A model generated the notes under the pieces. It was not told where the DNA came from, searched no databases, and saw nothing but the letters and a program-made list of their open reading frames with translations. Made by a program: the position numbers and the translations under genes. 64,000 bases of DNA from Deltaproteobacteria bacterium (GTDB lineage Bacteria > Myxococcota_A > UBA9160 > UBA6930): NCBI GenBank assembly GCA_029261815.1, contig JAJDAQ010000098.1, positions 95,781 to 159,780 on the forward strand. The letters are read 5' to 3'. Below are positions 35,818 through 44,114 of this stretch, piece after piece. Within the stretch, counting starts at the first letter, position 1. Each line of letters opens with the position of its first letter.

Positions 35818-36213
35818 CTAGACGTGCGCGATGCACTTCACTTCGATCATCAACTCGGGCATGAACAACGCGCTCACCTGGATCAGCGTCTGACACGCGT
35901 CCGGTTCTTTCCCGAAGGCTTCGCGACGGGCCCCGAAGACGCCCTTCATGTCGCCTAGCACGGCCTGGTTGTCCGTCACGAACCATGTCTCATCGACGAT
36001 GTCGTCCATCGTTGCGCCGAACTTCTCCAGCACTTCGGCCACGTTCGCGTATGCCTGGCGCACTTGTGCGGCCATGTCGCCGGCACCCACGACTTGTCCT
36101 TCACCATCGACACTGACCTGGCCAGATAGATAGATCGCGTCTCCCTTGCGGACGCCGTTGGCCAGGGCCGAAGCCATCGGTCCAAAGCGCACTACTTCCT
36201 TCTTGGATGACAT
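35818..36213 (-). CDS. RidA (YjgF/YER057c/UK114) family protein
   Basis: AIYLSGQVSVDGEGQVVGAGDMAAQVRQAYANVAEVLEKFGATMDDIV. Confidence 0.93.
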   Translation of the reverse strand: MSSKKEVVRFGPMASALANGVRKGDAIYLSGQVSVDGEGQVVGAGDMAAQVRQAYANVAEVLEKFGATMDDIVDETWFVTDNQAVLGDMKGVFGARREAFGKEPDACQTLIQVSALFMPELMIEVKCIAHV

Positions 36214-36241
36214 CTCTCGCTCCTCTTGCGTGGTGACGCGG

Positions 36242-37030
36242 TTACTTGTTGTTGAACCCGGCTTCGATCCGCAGCAACGTCCGGGCCGGCTCCGGGAAAC
36301 CTCGGGGATGGATCTCGGCCATCGCCGGAATTCCCATCCGCTGCCGCGCTTCTTCCAGTGGCAGCGGAAACATCGCTTCGAAGTCCACGCAGGCGAGACT
36401 CGGAACCCGCTTGCCGTGGCGATTCGCGCGTGAGACGAAGCCGACCCACTCGAACGGCCGCGAGGGCTTCAGCAGATATTGATAGGCGAGCAGCAGACGG
36501 ACCGGCAGGAGGGGGATCTGGCCGGCCGTGAACGCGTTGACGCCGATCTCGCCGATGATGTCGCGCCCATAGCCTGACACGACGTGGAAGAGATCGTGAC
36601 TGTTCGCCATCCGACGTACGAACCAGAGCTGGTCCTCGGTCCAACCGAAGCTCGCCGCCTTCTCATCGAGGCCGGCCGCGGACAGGAAATCGTCGGAAGA
36701 CCCCATTCCTTCGCCGCCCATATAGGCCAGGTACTCAGCCGCGAGGCTCCCGGTCGGCATGGCCCCCAAGGTTTCCCGATCCGCCAGGAACGCGTTCAGG
36801 TCGCGGCGCGGATGCTCGGCCAGCAGCCGCTCGCCAACTTCGCTGGAGGCGAACCGGTCGAACTCGGATTGCACGGTAGGCCCCGCGAGCGCGAACATTC
36901 CTTCGAACGCGCTGTCGAGGCCACCGTCTTGTCGGAGGAAGCGATGGAGCTGGGTGAGGCCCACCCTCCAGTGTCGGCGGAGCCTCGGTGCATCGTTTCG
37001 CACCGGCGGAGCAACACCGGCTTCGGCCAT
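36242..37030 (-). CDS. COQ4-like protein
   Basis: HDLFHVVSGYGRDIIGE fits the COQ4 HDxxHx11E motif; start set at MAEAGVAPP. Confidence 0.82.
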   Translation of the reverse strand: MAEAGVAPPVRNDAPRLRRHWRVGLTQLHRFLRQDGGLDSAFEGMFALAGPTVQSEFDRFASSEVGERLLAEHPRRDLNAFLADRETLGAMPTGSLAAEYLAYMGGEGMGSSDDFLSAAGLDEKAASFGWTEDQLWFVRRMANSHDLFHVVSGYGRDIIGEIGVNAFTAGQIPLLPVRLLLAYQYLLKPSRPFEWVGFVSRANRHGKRVPSLACVDFEAMFPLPLEEARQRMGIPAMAEIHPRGFPEPARTLLRIEAGFNNK

Positions 37031-37050
37031 CCCACTCTCCTTGGCATCAA

Positions 37051-38877
37051 CTAGCCACTGAACTCGAGGCCTTCCAGCGACCCCTCGTCGCGCCAGTCGG
37101 CGAGCAACTGGAAGAACTTGATCGAGCCTTCTCCATACGGTCCGGCCTGGATCGCACCCGGGTTCGGCTTGCCTTCGTTGTTGTAGTAGCCGGGGGTGCA
37201 CTCGGGTCCCCCGAGGCCGCCGATGCCGCCATTTGCCTTCTCAAGGATCGTCGCCGCCCAGGCATCCTCACCCTCTTGAGTGGGCTCCACCAGCGTGTGC
37301 CCGTTCGTCCGGGCGTGATCGATGATGTAGGCGATCTGGGTCGCCGACTCGTCGAGCAGATGAGGGAAGTTGGCCGTGAAGCCTCCCTGGATCGCACTCA
37401 TGATGAAGCAGTTCGGGAAGTCCCGACTCATCACGCCGTGGAGCGTCTTCACACCACGATCCCACTTCTCGGTTAGCGTTTCACCCTTGCGGCCCACCAC
37501 TTCGTATCCGGCGCGGCGGGCATAACTCGTGCCCACCTCGAACCCGGTCGCGAAGATGATGCAGTCGACTTCGTACTCCTTGCCTCCGACGACGAGGCCC
37601 TTCTTGGTGATGCGCTCGACGCCCTGCCCGTCGGTGTCCACGAGTTCGACGTTCGGCCGGTTGAATGTCGGTAGGAAGTCGTCGTTGAACGTCGGGCGCT
37701 TGCAGAACATCTGGTAGTAGGGCTTCAGCGCCTCGCCGACATCGGGGTCCTCGACGAGTTCGTCCACGCGTGCGCGGATCTCGTTCATCTTCTCGAAGTT
37801 CGCGGCCTCCATGATCTCGCCGATGCTCTGGCCGCTGTCGCCAGCGCCTTCGCGGAAGCGACGCATCATCTTCCCGATGAGGTCGGTCCAGCCGTCGTCG
37901 ACCAGGTCTTCCATCTGCGGCACGCCCGAGACGAGCGCGTTGAAGTTGTCCATCCGGTGCCGGTGCCAGCCCGGTTCGAGGCTCTTGGCCCACTCGGGAT
38001 CCGTCGGCGAGTTGCCTCGCACGTCGACCGAAGACGGCGTGCGCTGGAACACGTAGAGCTGCTCCGCGGTCTCGCCCACGTACGGAACACATTGGATGGC
38101 CGTCGCGCCGGTGCCGATCACGGCGACTCGCTTGTCGCCCAGCTTGTCGAGGCCACCCAGCGGCCCGCCGCCGGTGTACTCGTAGTCCCAGCGGCTCGTG
38201 TGGAAGGTGTGACCCTCGAACTCCTGGATGCCAGGGATGCCGGGGAGCTTCGGCCGGTGCAGGGGACCGTTCGCCATTGCGACGAAACGGGCGCGAATCG
38301 CATCACCGCGGTTCGTGGTCACGGTCCACCGCGACGATGGCTCGTCCCATTCCATCCCGGTCACCTCGGTCTGGAAGAGCGCACCCTCGTACAGGTCGTA
38401 GTGTCTTCCGAGCCGTTGCGTGTAGTCGAGGATCTCCTTGGCGCGCACGTACTTCTCGCTCGGCATATAGCCGACCTCTTCGAGCAGCGGGAGGTAGACG
38501 TAGGCCTCGATGTCGCACTGGGCGCCCGGGTAGCGGTTCCAGTACCAGGTGCCGCCGAAGTCGCCGCCCTTCTCGATCAGTCGGATGTCCTTCACACCTG
38601 CGTCGCGCAACTTGGCGCCCATCTGCAGTCCGCCGAAGCCCCCGCCGATGAGGAGCACTTCGACTTCGTCGGTGACAGGTTCGCGGACGATCTCTTCCGC
38701 GATGTACGGGTCCTCGACGAAGTCGGCGAAGTCGCCGGTCACCTCGATGTACTGCTCGTTGCCATCTTCACGAATGCGCTTGTCGCGCTCGATGCGGTAA
38801 CGCTCGCGCATCGCGTCCGCGTCAAAGCCTTCGTCGGCGAGTTTCGAGGGAGAGGGGTCTTGGGGTGCGGTAGTCAT
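37051..38877 (-). CDS. Flavin-containing monooxygenase, type I Baeyer-Villiger-like
   Basis: IGGGFGGLQMGAKL, GGTWYWNRYPGAQCD, FEGHTFHTSRWDY (BVMO fingerprint-like), GTGATAIQ. Confidence 0.93.
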   Translation of the reverse strand: MTTAPQDPSPSKLADEGFDADAMRERYRIERDKRIREDGNEQYIEVTGDFADFVEDPYIAEEIVREPVTDEVEVLLIGGGFGGLQMGAKLRDAGVKDIRLIEKGGDFGGTWYWNRYPGAQCDIEAYVYLPLLEEVGYMPSEKYVRAKEILDYTQRLGRHYDLYEGALFQTEVTGMEWDEPSSRWTVTTNRGDAIRARFVAMANGPLHRPKLPGIPGIQEFEGHTFHTSRWDYEYTGGGPLGGLDKLGDKRVAVIGTGATAIQCVPYVGETAEQLYVFQRTPSSVDVRGNSPTDPEWAKSLEPGWHRHRMDNFNALVSGVPQMEDLVDDGWTDLIGKMMRRFREGAGDSGQSIGEIMEAANFEKMNEIRARVDELVEDPDVGEALKPYYQMFCKRPTFNDDFLPTFNRPNVELVDTDGQGVERITKKGLVVGGKEYEVDCIIFATGFEVGTSYARRAGYEVVGRKGETLTEKWDRGVKTLHGVMSRDFPNCFIMSAIQGGFTANFPHLLDESATQIAYIIDHARTNGHTLVEPTQEGEDAWAATILEKANGGIGGLGGPECTPGYYNNEGKPNPGAIQAGPYGEGSIKFFQLLADWRDEGSLEGLEFSG

Positions 38878-38922
38878 GTCAGGTTCTTTCTGCTCTCGGG
38901 CGAGACGGGAGAATCGAGTCGG

Positions 38923-39555
38923 TCACGCGTGCGTGGACTGGAGTCCAGCGCGTACGAAACGCATGTAGGAATCGGCAATCGCAGCGTCGCCGGGGTCGGC
39001 CGCGGATTGGAGCAAGCGATCGAGAAACTGGTGCGCGCCAAACATGACGTGGGCGACGGCATGGATCTCGGTCGACGCCATGGCGCGGATGGCCCCAAGT
39101 TCGATCGCGGCGGTGATCCGGGCAACACCCATCTCGATCCAGGCGTCGAAAGCGCGTTGGTAGAGTTCCGGCTCGTGCAACTTCACTTCGTCTGACAAAC
39201 GCGCATACGCCGGGTTGTCTCGGAGATACGCGAGGTACGCGAGCATCCCCGCCCGCTCCTGCACGAAGAAATCGTCGCTGTCCTCGGGGAGCGAGACATG
39301 GATGCGCGACGCGAGTTCGGCCGAGAGGGTGGCCATCAGCTCATGCAGGAGCTTCGACTTCGAGCCGAAGTGGTAGTTGACGTTGCCCAGCGCGACGCCG
39401 GCACGTGCGGCGATCCGCGCGATCGAGGTCTTGTGGAACCCGACGTCACCCGCCTCGGCGAGTGCCGCTTCGAGAATTCGCGCCCGGGTATCGCGCGAAC
39501 GGGCATAGCCCGCGCGGCCGGGATCGGCAGTCGTTTCGAGGGGAGGCTGCGTCAC
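38923..39555 (-). CDS. TetR-family transcriptional regulator (GTG start)
   Basis: ILEAALAEAGDVGFHKTSIARIAARAGVALGNVNYHFGSKSKLLHELM. Confidence 0.93.
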   Translation of the reverse strand: MTQPPLETTADPGRAGYARSRDTRARILEAALAEAGDVGFHKTSIARIAARAGVALGNVNYHFGSKSKLLHELMATLSAELASRIHVSLPEDSDDFFVQERAGMLAYLAYLRDNPAYARLSDEVKLHEPELYQRAFDAWIEMGVARITAAIELGAIRAMASTEIHAVAHVMFGAHQFLDRLLQSAADPGDAAIADSYMRFVRAGLQSTHA

Positions 39556-39560
39556 GGACT

Positions 39561-39586
39561 GAACTTTGAATCAGATTTCAAAGTTC
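39561..39586. promoter_or_regulatory. 26-bp palindrome, candidate TetR autoregulatory operator
   Basis: GAACTTTGAA-TCAGAT-TTCAAAGTTC: perfect 10-bp arms, 5 bp upstream of the tetR GTG. Confidence 0.75.
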
Positions 39587-39617
39587 TGCAAGCCTTTGAT
39601 TCAATGGAGTTTTCCGC

Positions 39618-40052
39618 TCAGTTCGGAGCCGGTGACTCCGCCGGGGCAAGGCGGATCTCGACCAGGGTGCCCACCCCAGGGAGTGCGGTAGGACGTAACT
39701 CCTTGAATACCCGGGCTTTGTACGCCGGATCGTCACGGATGGCCCGCGCGGTCCCGCGCCGCAGATCGCCACGGAGCCACACCGTGACCGGGGCGCCCTC
39801 GCCATCGAGTTCCCGCCACCACCGACCATCCGCGCCGGCAAAGACGAGGTCGCCCTCGTGCCAGTAGTTCATCGGGAGTTCGCGACCGGATGGCAGGGTC
39901 ACCAGCATGACTTTCTGCGCACGCTCCCCTTTCGGATCACTGCGCAGTTCCGCCACGACACGCGGATTGGCCACCTGGTTGAAATAGAACCACGTGCCGA
40001 GCACGACGAGGAACGCCAGGGCGACCAAGCCCACGAGCACCTTCCAGAGCAT
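39618..40052 (-). CDS. Membrane-anchored small protein, possible split-barrel (nitroreductase/DDN-like)
   Basis: N-term TM MLWKVLVGLVALAFLVVLGTWFYF; VTLPSGRELPMNYWHEGDLVFAGADGRWWREL resembles DDN-type barrel. Confidence 0.55.
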   Translation of the reverse strand: MLWKVLVGLVALAFLVVLGTWFYFNQVANPRVVAELRSDPKGERAQKVMLVTLPSGRELPMNYWHEGDLVFAGADGRWWRELDGEGAPVTVWLRGDLRRGTARAIRDDPAYKARVFKELRPTALPGVGTLVEIRLAPAESPAPN

Positions 40053-40234
40053 CGCTCCACCTCCAACCGCAAAACCTAGCAGGACGCGACGGGCTACTTT
40101 CCCCCACGGCCACCATGATGGGCCTCCCCCGCCGAGGAATCGTGAAGGGCCACGTTGCGGCTACTCTACCTCCTCGCCGCCGACGAGTTTGCCAACGTCG
40201 GCCTCTACTTCCCCTCGGAGCCAAGGAACATCAG

Positions 40235-41125
40235 ATGACCACGGATATCGGAAAGCTGGGCGTATGGGCTGGGTTGGACGGCAATACCCCCGACGAGAAC
40301 GTGGCGTTTGCGCGGCAACTCGAGGCGTGGGGATACTCAGCCCTCTGGGTACCCGAGGCGGTCGGCCTCGACCCGTTCGCCACTTTGGCTCATCTCGCCG
40401 CCCACACTGAACGCCTCGTCCTTTGCACCGGGATCGCGAACATCTACGCGCGCGACCCGATGACAATGAAGGCGATCCACAAGACACTCTCGTCGATCGC
40501 GCCCGGACGCTTCGTGTTGGGCATCGGTGTCTCACACAAGCATCTCGTCTTCAACGCACGTGGTCATGAGTACAAGAAGCCGGTTCCGGCGATGCGCGAA
40601 TACCTCGACGCCATGGACAAAGCCATCTTCATGGCCCGCGGACCGGAGGAAGATGCGCCGATCGTGCTGGCTGCTCTGCGCCCCCTGATGCTGAAGCTCG
40701 CGGCGACTCGTACCCAGGGCGCGCACCCGTATTTCGTCACCCCCGAGCACACCCAGCGCGCGCGCGAACGCATGGGGCCAGACGCCTGGCTTTGCCCCGA
40801 ACAGAAGGTCTGTCTCGAAACGGACCCGACTCGTGCCCGCGCCGCAGCCCGGAATGCCATGGCCGTCTACCTCCGCGCCCCCAACTATCAGAACAGCCTA
40901 CGCGAACTCGGCTTCGACGACGCCGACTGGGCGGACCCGGCGGACCCGAGTGATCGGTTGGTCGACGCGATCGTGGCGTGGGGCGACGCGGATGCCCTCC
41001 GTGCGCGAATCCAGGCACATCACGACGCCGGCGCGACGCACGTCTGCATCCAGGCGGTCCGACCGGACGGAAACTTCGGCAACGACATGAATGTGCTCGA
41101 GGTACTGGCACCGAACGCGACCTAG
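40235..41125 (+). CDS. LLM-class (probably F420-dependent) oxidoreductase
   Basis: LEAWGYSALWVPEAVGLDPFATLAHLAAHTERLVLCTGIANIYARDPMTM; start set at MTTDIGKLGVW. Confidence 0.88.
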   Translation: MTTDIGKLGVWAGLDGNTPDENVAFARQLEAWGYSALWVPEAVGLDPFATLAHLAAHTERLVLCTGIANIYARDPMTMKAIHKTLSSIAPGRFVLGIGVSHKHLVFNARGHEYKKPVPAMREYLDAMDKAIFMARGPEEDAPIVLAALRPLMLKLAATRTQGAHPYFVTPEHTQRARERMGPDAWLCPEQKVCLETDPTRARAAARNAMAVYLRAPNYQNSLRELGFDDADWADPADPSDRLVDAIVAWGDADALRARIQAHHDAGATHVCIQAVRPDGNFGNDMNVLEVLAPNAT

Positions 41126-41137
41126 CAAGGGGACAAG

Positions 41138-42571
41138 ATGAGTCCGACACGCCGGCAGTTACTGAAATGGGGCGTTGCCTCCGGCGCGATGGCCGGCATG
41201 GGCCTGGCGGCCGGTTGGCGACTCTTGCCGCCCTCGCCTCGAAAAACAGGCGAGTCGACGACCGACCTGGCAGCGGCACTCTACGGATCGCTCGGCGCTG
41301 AAGAGCGCGTCAAAGTCTGTCTCGACTACGAGCACCCGTTCCGTCAACACCACAACCGCGGCGTTCCGGCAGGCGGCGAATGGGTCGCGCTTCTCGGCCG
41401 CGAATCTCGTCAACTCGTGGTCGATCTCGTCGACGCCGGCCTTTCCGAGGCGGGTCGCGCGCGTGTGCCGGCCCAATACTACTCGCGCATCCTCGGAGCC
41501 AACGCATGCTGTGTTGCGTTGTTTGGCAATCCCGTGACCGGCCCGTTCCAGGTCATCGTGACCGGGCCCCACCTGAATCTGCGCGTTGGCGGCACCAACC
41601 GCGAAGGCGTCGCCTTCGGCGGCCCGCAGGTCTGGGGCGACCAGGCCGGAGATGGCGAGTTGGGCCTGCCTGGCAACGCCTATCGCGGGCAGCTCGAACG
41701 CGGACAGCGGCTGATCTCCAGCCTCTCGACCGCGCAGCAGCGGACCGTCCGGCAGGCGAAGGCTCCGGTGCAAACCGACATCACGTTCCAGGGCGCCAGC
41801 GGACGCTTCGATGGAATCGCGGTCGGCGATCTACCCCTGGCCAAGCGAAACGCGGCGCGCGACCTCGTAGACGACCTGTTGGGGACCTATTCGGAGGCAG
41901 ACCACGCCTACGCCTCGGAGTGCCTGGCGCACAACGGCGGCATCGATGCCCTCCACCTCGCCGACTACAGCGTGGACCATCAAGGCGGGCGCAACGTCGG
42001 CGACGGCGCGTCGCAGATCTTCCGCCTCGAAGGTCCGGCCGCGGTCTTCTACTACCGCGGGGAGCCGCACCTGCACGCCTACCTCAATGTCGGCATGGAC
42101 GGCGAGCAGCCGATGAGCGTCGGCGAAACGCTGGGCGATAACGCAGCGCCCCGAACACGAATGGATGTCCGCGTGCTGTTCGAGGATGCCCTCCTCGCAG
42201 AGACCGGTGCCGACCTCGCGTACTACCACGGTGAGTCCGTCGCCGGTCGCCTGCGTGCTGGAACCATCCGAACCGGCGACATCTATTCGTTGGAGAGCTG
42301 GGGCGAAGACGTCACCGTCGTCGACATCGAAGGCGAAGACTTCGCAGCACCGCTACGCGCCGCGGCAAACGCCCAGGGAATGACACCGCGCGCGGGTCAG
42401 TCCTACCGGGTCGCCACGACCCGCTACATTGCCGACGCCATGGCCGACGAGGTCCTCGGACCGATCGATCGCAGCGAAAGCGGCCGCATGTTGCGGCACG
42501 CGGCCATCGAGTACTTCCGGAACCGCGGCTTCGACCCATCGCGGCCGGCGACAGAAGAAGGAACCACCTGA
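41138..42571 (+). CDS. TAT-signal protein, DUF3500-like (tentative)
   Basis: MSPTRRQLLKWGVASGAMAGMGLAAGW twin-arginine signal; FQVIVTGPHLNLRVGG...AFGGPQVWGDQ. Confidence 0.6.
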   Translation: MSPTRRQLLKWGVASGAMAGMGLAAGWRLLPPSPRKTGESTTDLAAALYGSLGAEERVKVCLDYEHPFRQHHNRGVPAGGEWVALLGRESRQLVVDLVDAGLSEAGRARVPAQYYSRILGANACCVALFGNPVTGPFQVIVTGPHLNLRVGGTNREGVAFGGPQVWGDQAGDGELGLPGNAYRGQLERGQRLISSLSTAQQRTVRQAKAPVQTDITFQGASGRFDGIAVGDLPLAKRNAARDLVDDLLGTYSEADHAYASECLAHNGGIDALHLADYSVDHQGGRNVGDGASQIFRLEGPAAVFYYRGEPHLHAYLNVGMDGEQPMSVGETLGDNAAPRTRMDVRVLFEDALLAETGADLAYYHGESVAGRLRAGTIRTGDIYSLESWGEDVTVVDIEGEDFAAPLRAAANAQGMTPRAGQSYRVATTRYIADAMADEVLGPIDRSESGRMLRHAAIEYFRNRGFDPSRPATEEGTT

Positions 42572-43020
42572 TGATGAACCGAATGCTCTTCCTGTTGACC
42601 GCAGGCCTCGCGGTCCTCTTGATCGGTTGCGGGAGCGGACCCTTCGGATTGATGTCGGGCGAAAGCCTCGACGGACCCGTCATGCCCGTGCCCGAGCAAT
42701 GGTCGTTCGAAAGCTCCACCACGGCGCAGCTCGAGACGAACCCCTCCATGCCGTACTCGGTCAATCTGAGCGCCACGCTGATCGATGGCCAGATCTACAT
42801 CAATGCCGGCGACACCGAGACGACGTGGGTCCAGAACATCGAGCGGGATTCGAACGTTCGGCTTCGCATCGACGGGAGCGTCTATGAGTTGCAGGCCCAA
42901 CGCGTAACCGACGTCGCAGAGATGAAGCGCTTTGGGGCCGCCTGGACATCCATGTCGAGTTTCATGCGGGACCCGTCTGAGTTCGAAGAAGCCTGGGTCT
43001 ACCGCTTGTCAGCTCGTTAG
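42571..43020 (+). CDS. Lipoprotein with PNPOx-like split-barrel features
   Basis: Lipobox LIGC; ATLIDGQIYINAGDTETTWVQNIERDSNVRLRIDGSVYELQAQRVTD; start overlaps upstream stop. Confidence 0.6.
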   Translation: MMNRMLFLLTAGLAVLLIGCGSGPFGLMSGESLDGPVMPVPEQWSFESSTTAQLETNPSMPYSVNLSATLIDGQIYINAGDTETTWVQNIERDSNVRLRIDGSVYELQAQRVTDVAEMKRFGAAWTSMSSFMRDPSEFEEAWVYRLSAR

Positions 43021-43031
43021 GCGAAGTCCGC

Positions 43032-44114
43032 GTGCCCCAGACAGCGCCCTACATCTTCCATGGCCACGACGTCTCCTATTTCTCGGGGAAGGTCCGGCCC
43101 GCGTTCCCCCAGAAGAGCCTGTGGGTTCGTGAGATCATGCCGGACATTCGCGAGATCGTGCGCCAGACAGGCTTGAACTTCTTCCCCGCCGTCCAGACGC
43201 CGGACGGAGACTGGTGGCAAGACTCCAGCGACATCCTGGACCGCCTCGAAGCCGCCCACCCGGAGCCGCCGCTCTACCCCACGACGCCGGTCCAGCGGAT
43301 CGTGGCCTACCTCGTCGAGCTCTACGGAGATGAAACCGGCCTCCTGCCCGGGATGCACTACCGCTGGAGCTTCGAGGAGAGCATCGAAAAGGTCGGTGTC
43401 GATTTCTCGACACCGACCCGCAACCCCGATGGCGGCGTCAATTTCGCGCGAAAGATGGCGGCCTCGCGGGAGGGCCTTGGCGTCACCGAAGCATCGGTTC
43501 CCGCCATCGAGGCACACACGCGTGATCTACTCGAAGCCCTTTGCGCCCATTTTGAGGCGCACCGATACCTGCTCGGCGATTCCATGTCGCTGGCCGACTG
43601 CGGATTGATGGCTCCGTTGTACGGCCACCTCTACCGCGATGCGGTTCCGCGAAAGCTCCTCTACGAAACGGCATTCCAGGTGTGTTCGTGGATCGAGCGC
43701 ATGAACCGCCCACCGCTCGACCAAACCGGCTGGCTCGCCGACGACGCCTTGCCGGAGACGCTGCTCCCTGTGCTCCGTGTCATGGCCGACGGTGTCCCGA
43801 TGCTGCTCAGCAGTGTGGCCGCCATCGACGAATGGGCGGGTACGGAAGCCTCAGCGTCCGAGCCCCCGCCGCGAACGATCGGAATGCACCAAGCCGCCTT
43901 CCGGGGCGTAGAGGTCGCCACCGGAGCCCGACCCTACACGCTCTGGATGCTCCAGCGGCCACTCGATGCATTCCGCGCACTTCCCCGACCTGACCAGGAC
44001 ACGGTGCGCGCCGCACTCGACGGCACCGGTTGGAATGCGCTTCTCGAACTGGAACCCCTCCATCGCCTCGAGAAGGACGGCTTCGCGCTCGCCTGGGAAG
44101 GACCTCCGGCCTAA
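43032..44114 (+). CDS. Glutathione S-transferase family protein
   Basis: N-term thioredoxin-like YIFHGHDVSYFSGKVRPAF...LQDSSDILDRLEAAHP-type region; HRYLLGDSMSLADCGLMAPLYGH. Confidence 0.82.
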   Translation: MPQTAPYIFHGHDVSYFSGKVRPAFPQKSLWVREIMPDIREIVRQTGLNFFPAVQTPDGDWWQDSSDILDRLEAAHPEPPLYPTTPVQRIVAYLVELYGDETGLLPGMHYRWSFEESIEKVGVDFSTPTRNPDGGVNFARKMAASREGLGVTEASVPAIEAHTRDLLEALCAHFEAHRYLLGDSMSLADCGLMAPLYGHLYRDAVPRKLLYETAFQVCSWIERMNRPPLDQTGWLADDALPETLLPVLRVMADGVPMLLSSVAAIDEWAGTEASASEPPPRTIGMHQAAFRGVEVATGARPYTLWMLQRPLDAFRALPRPDQDTVRAALDGTGWNALLELEPLHRLEKDGFALAWEGPPA

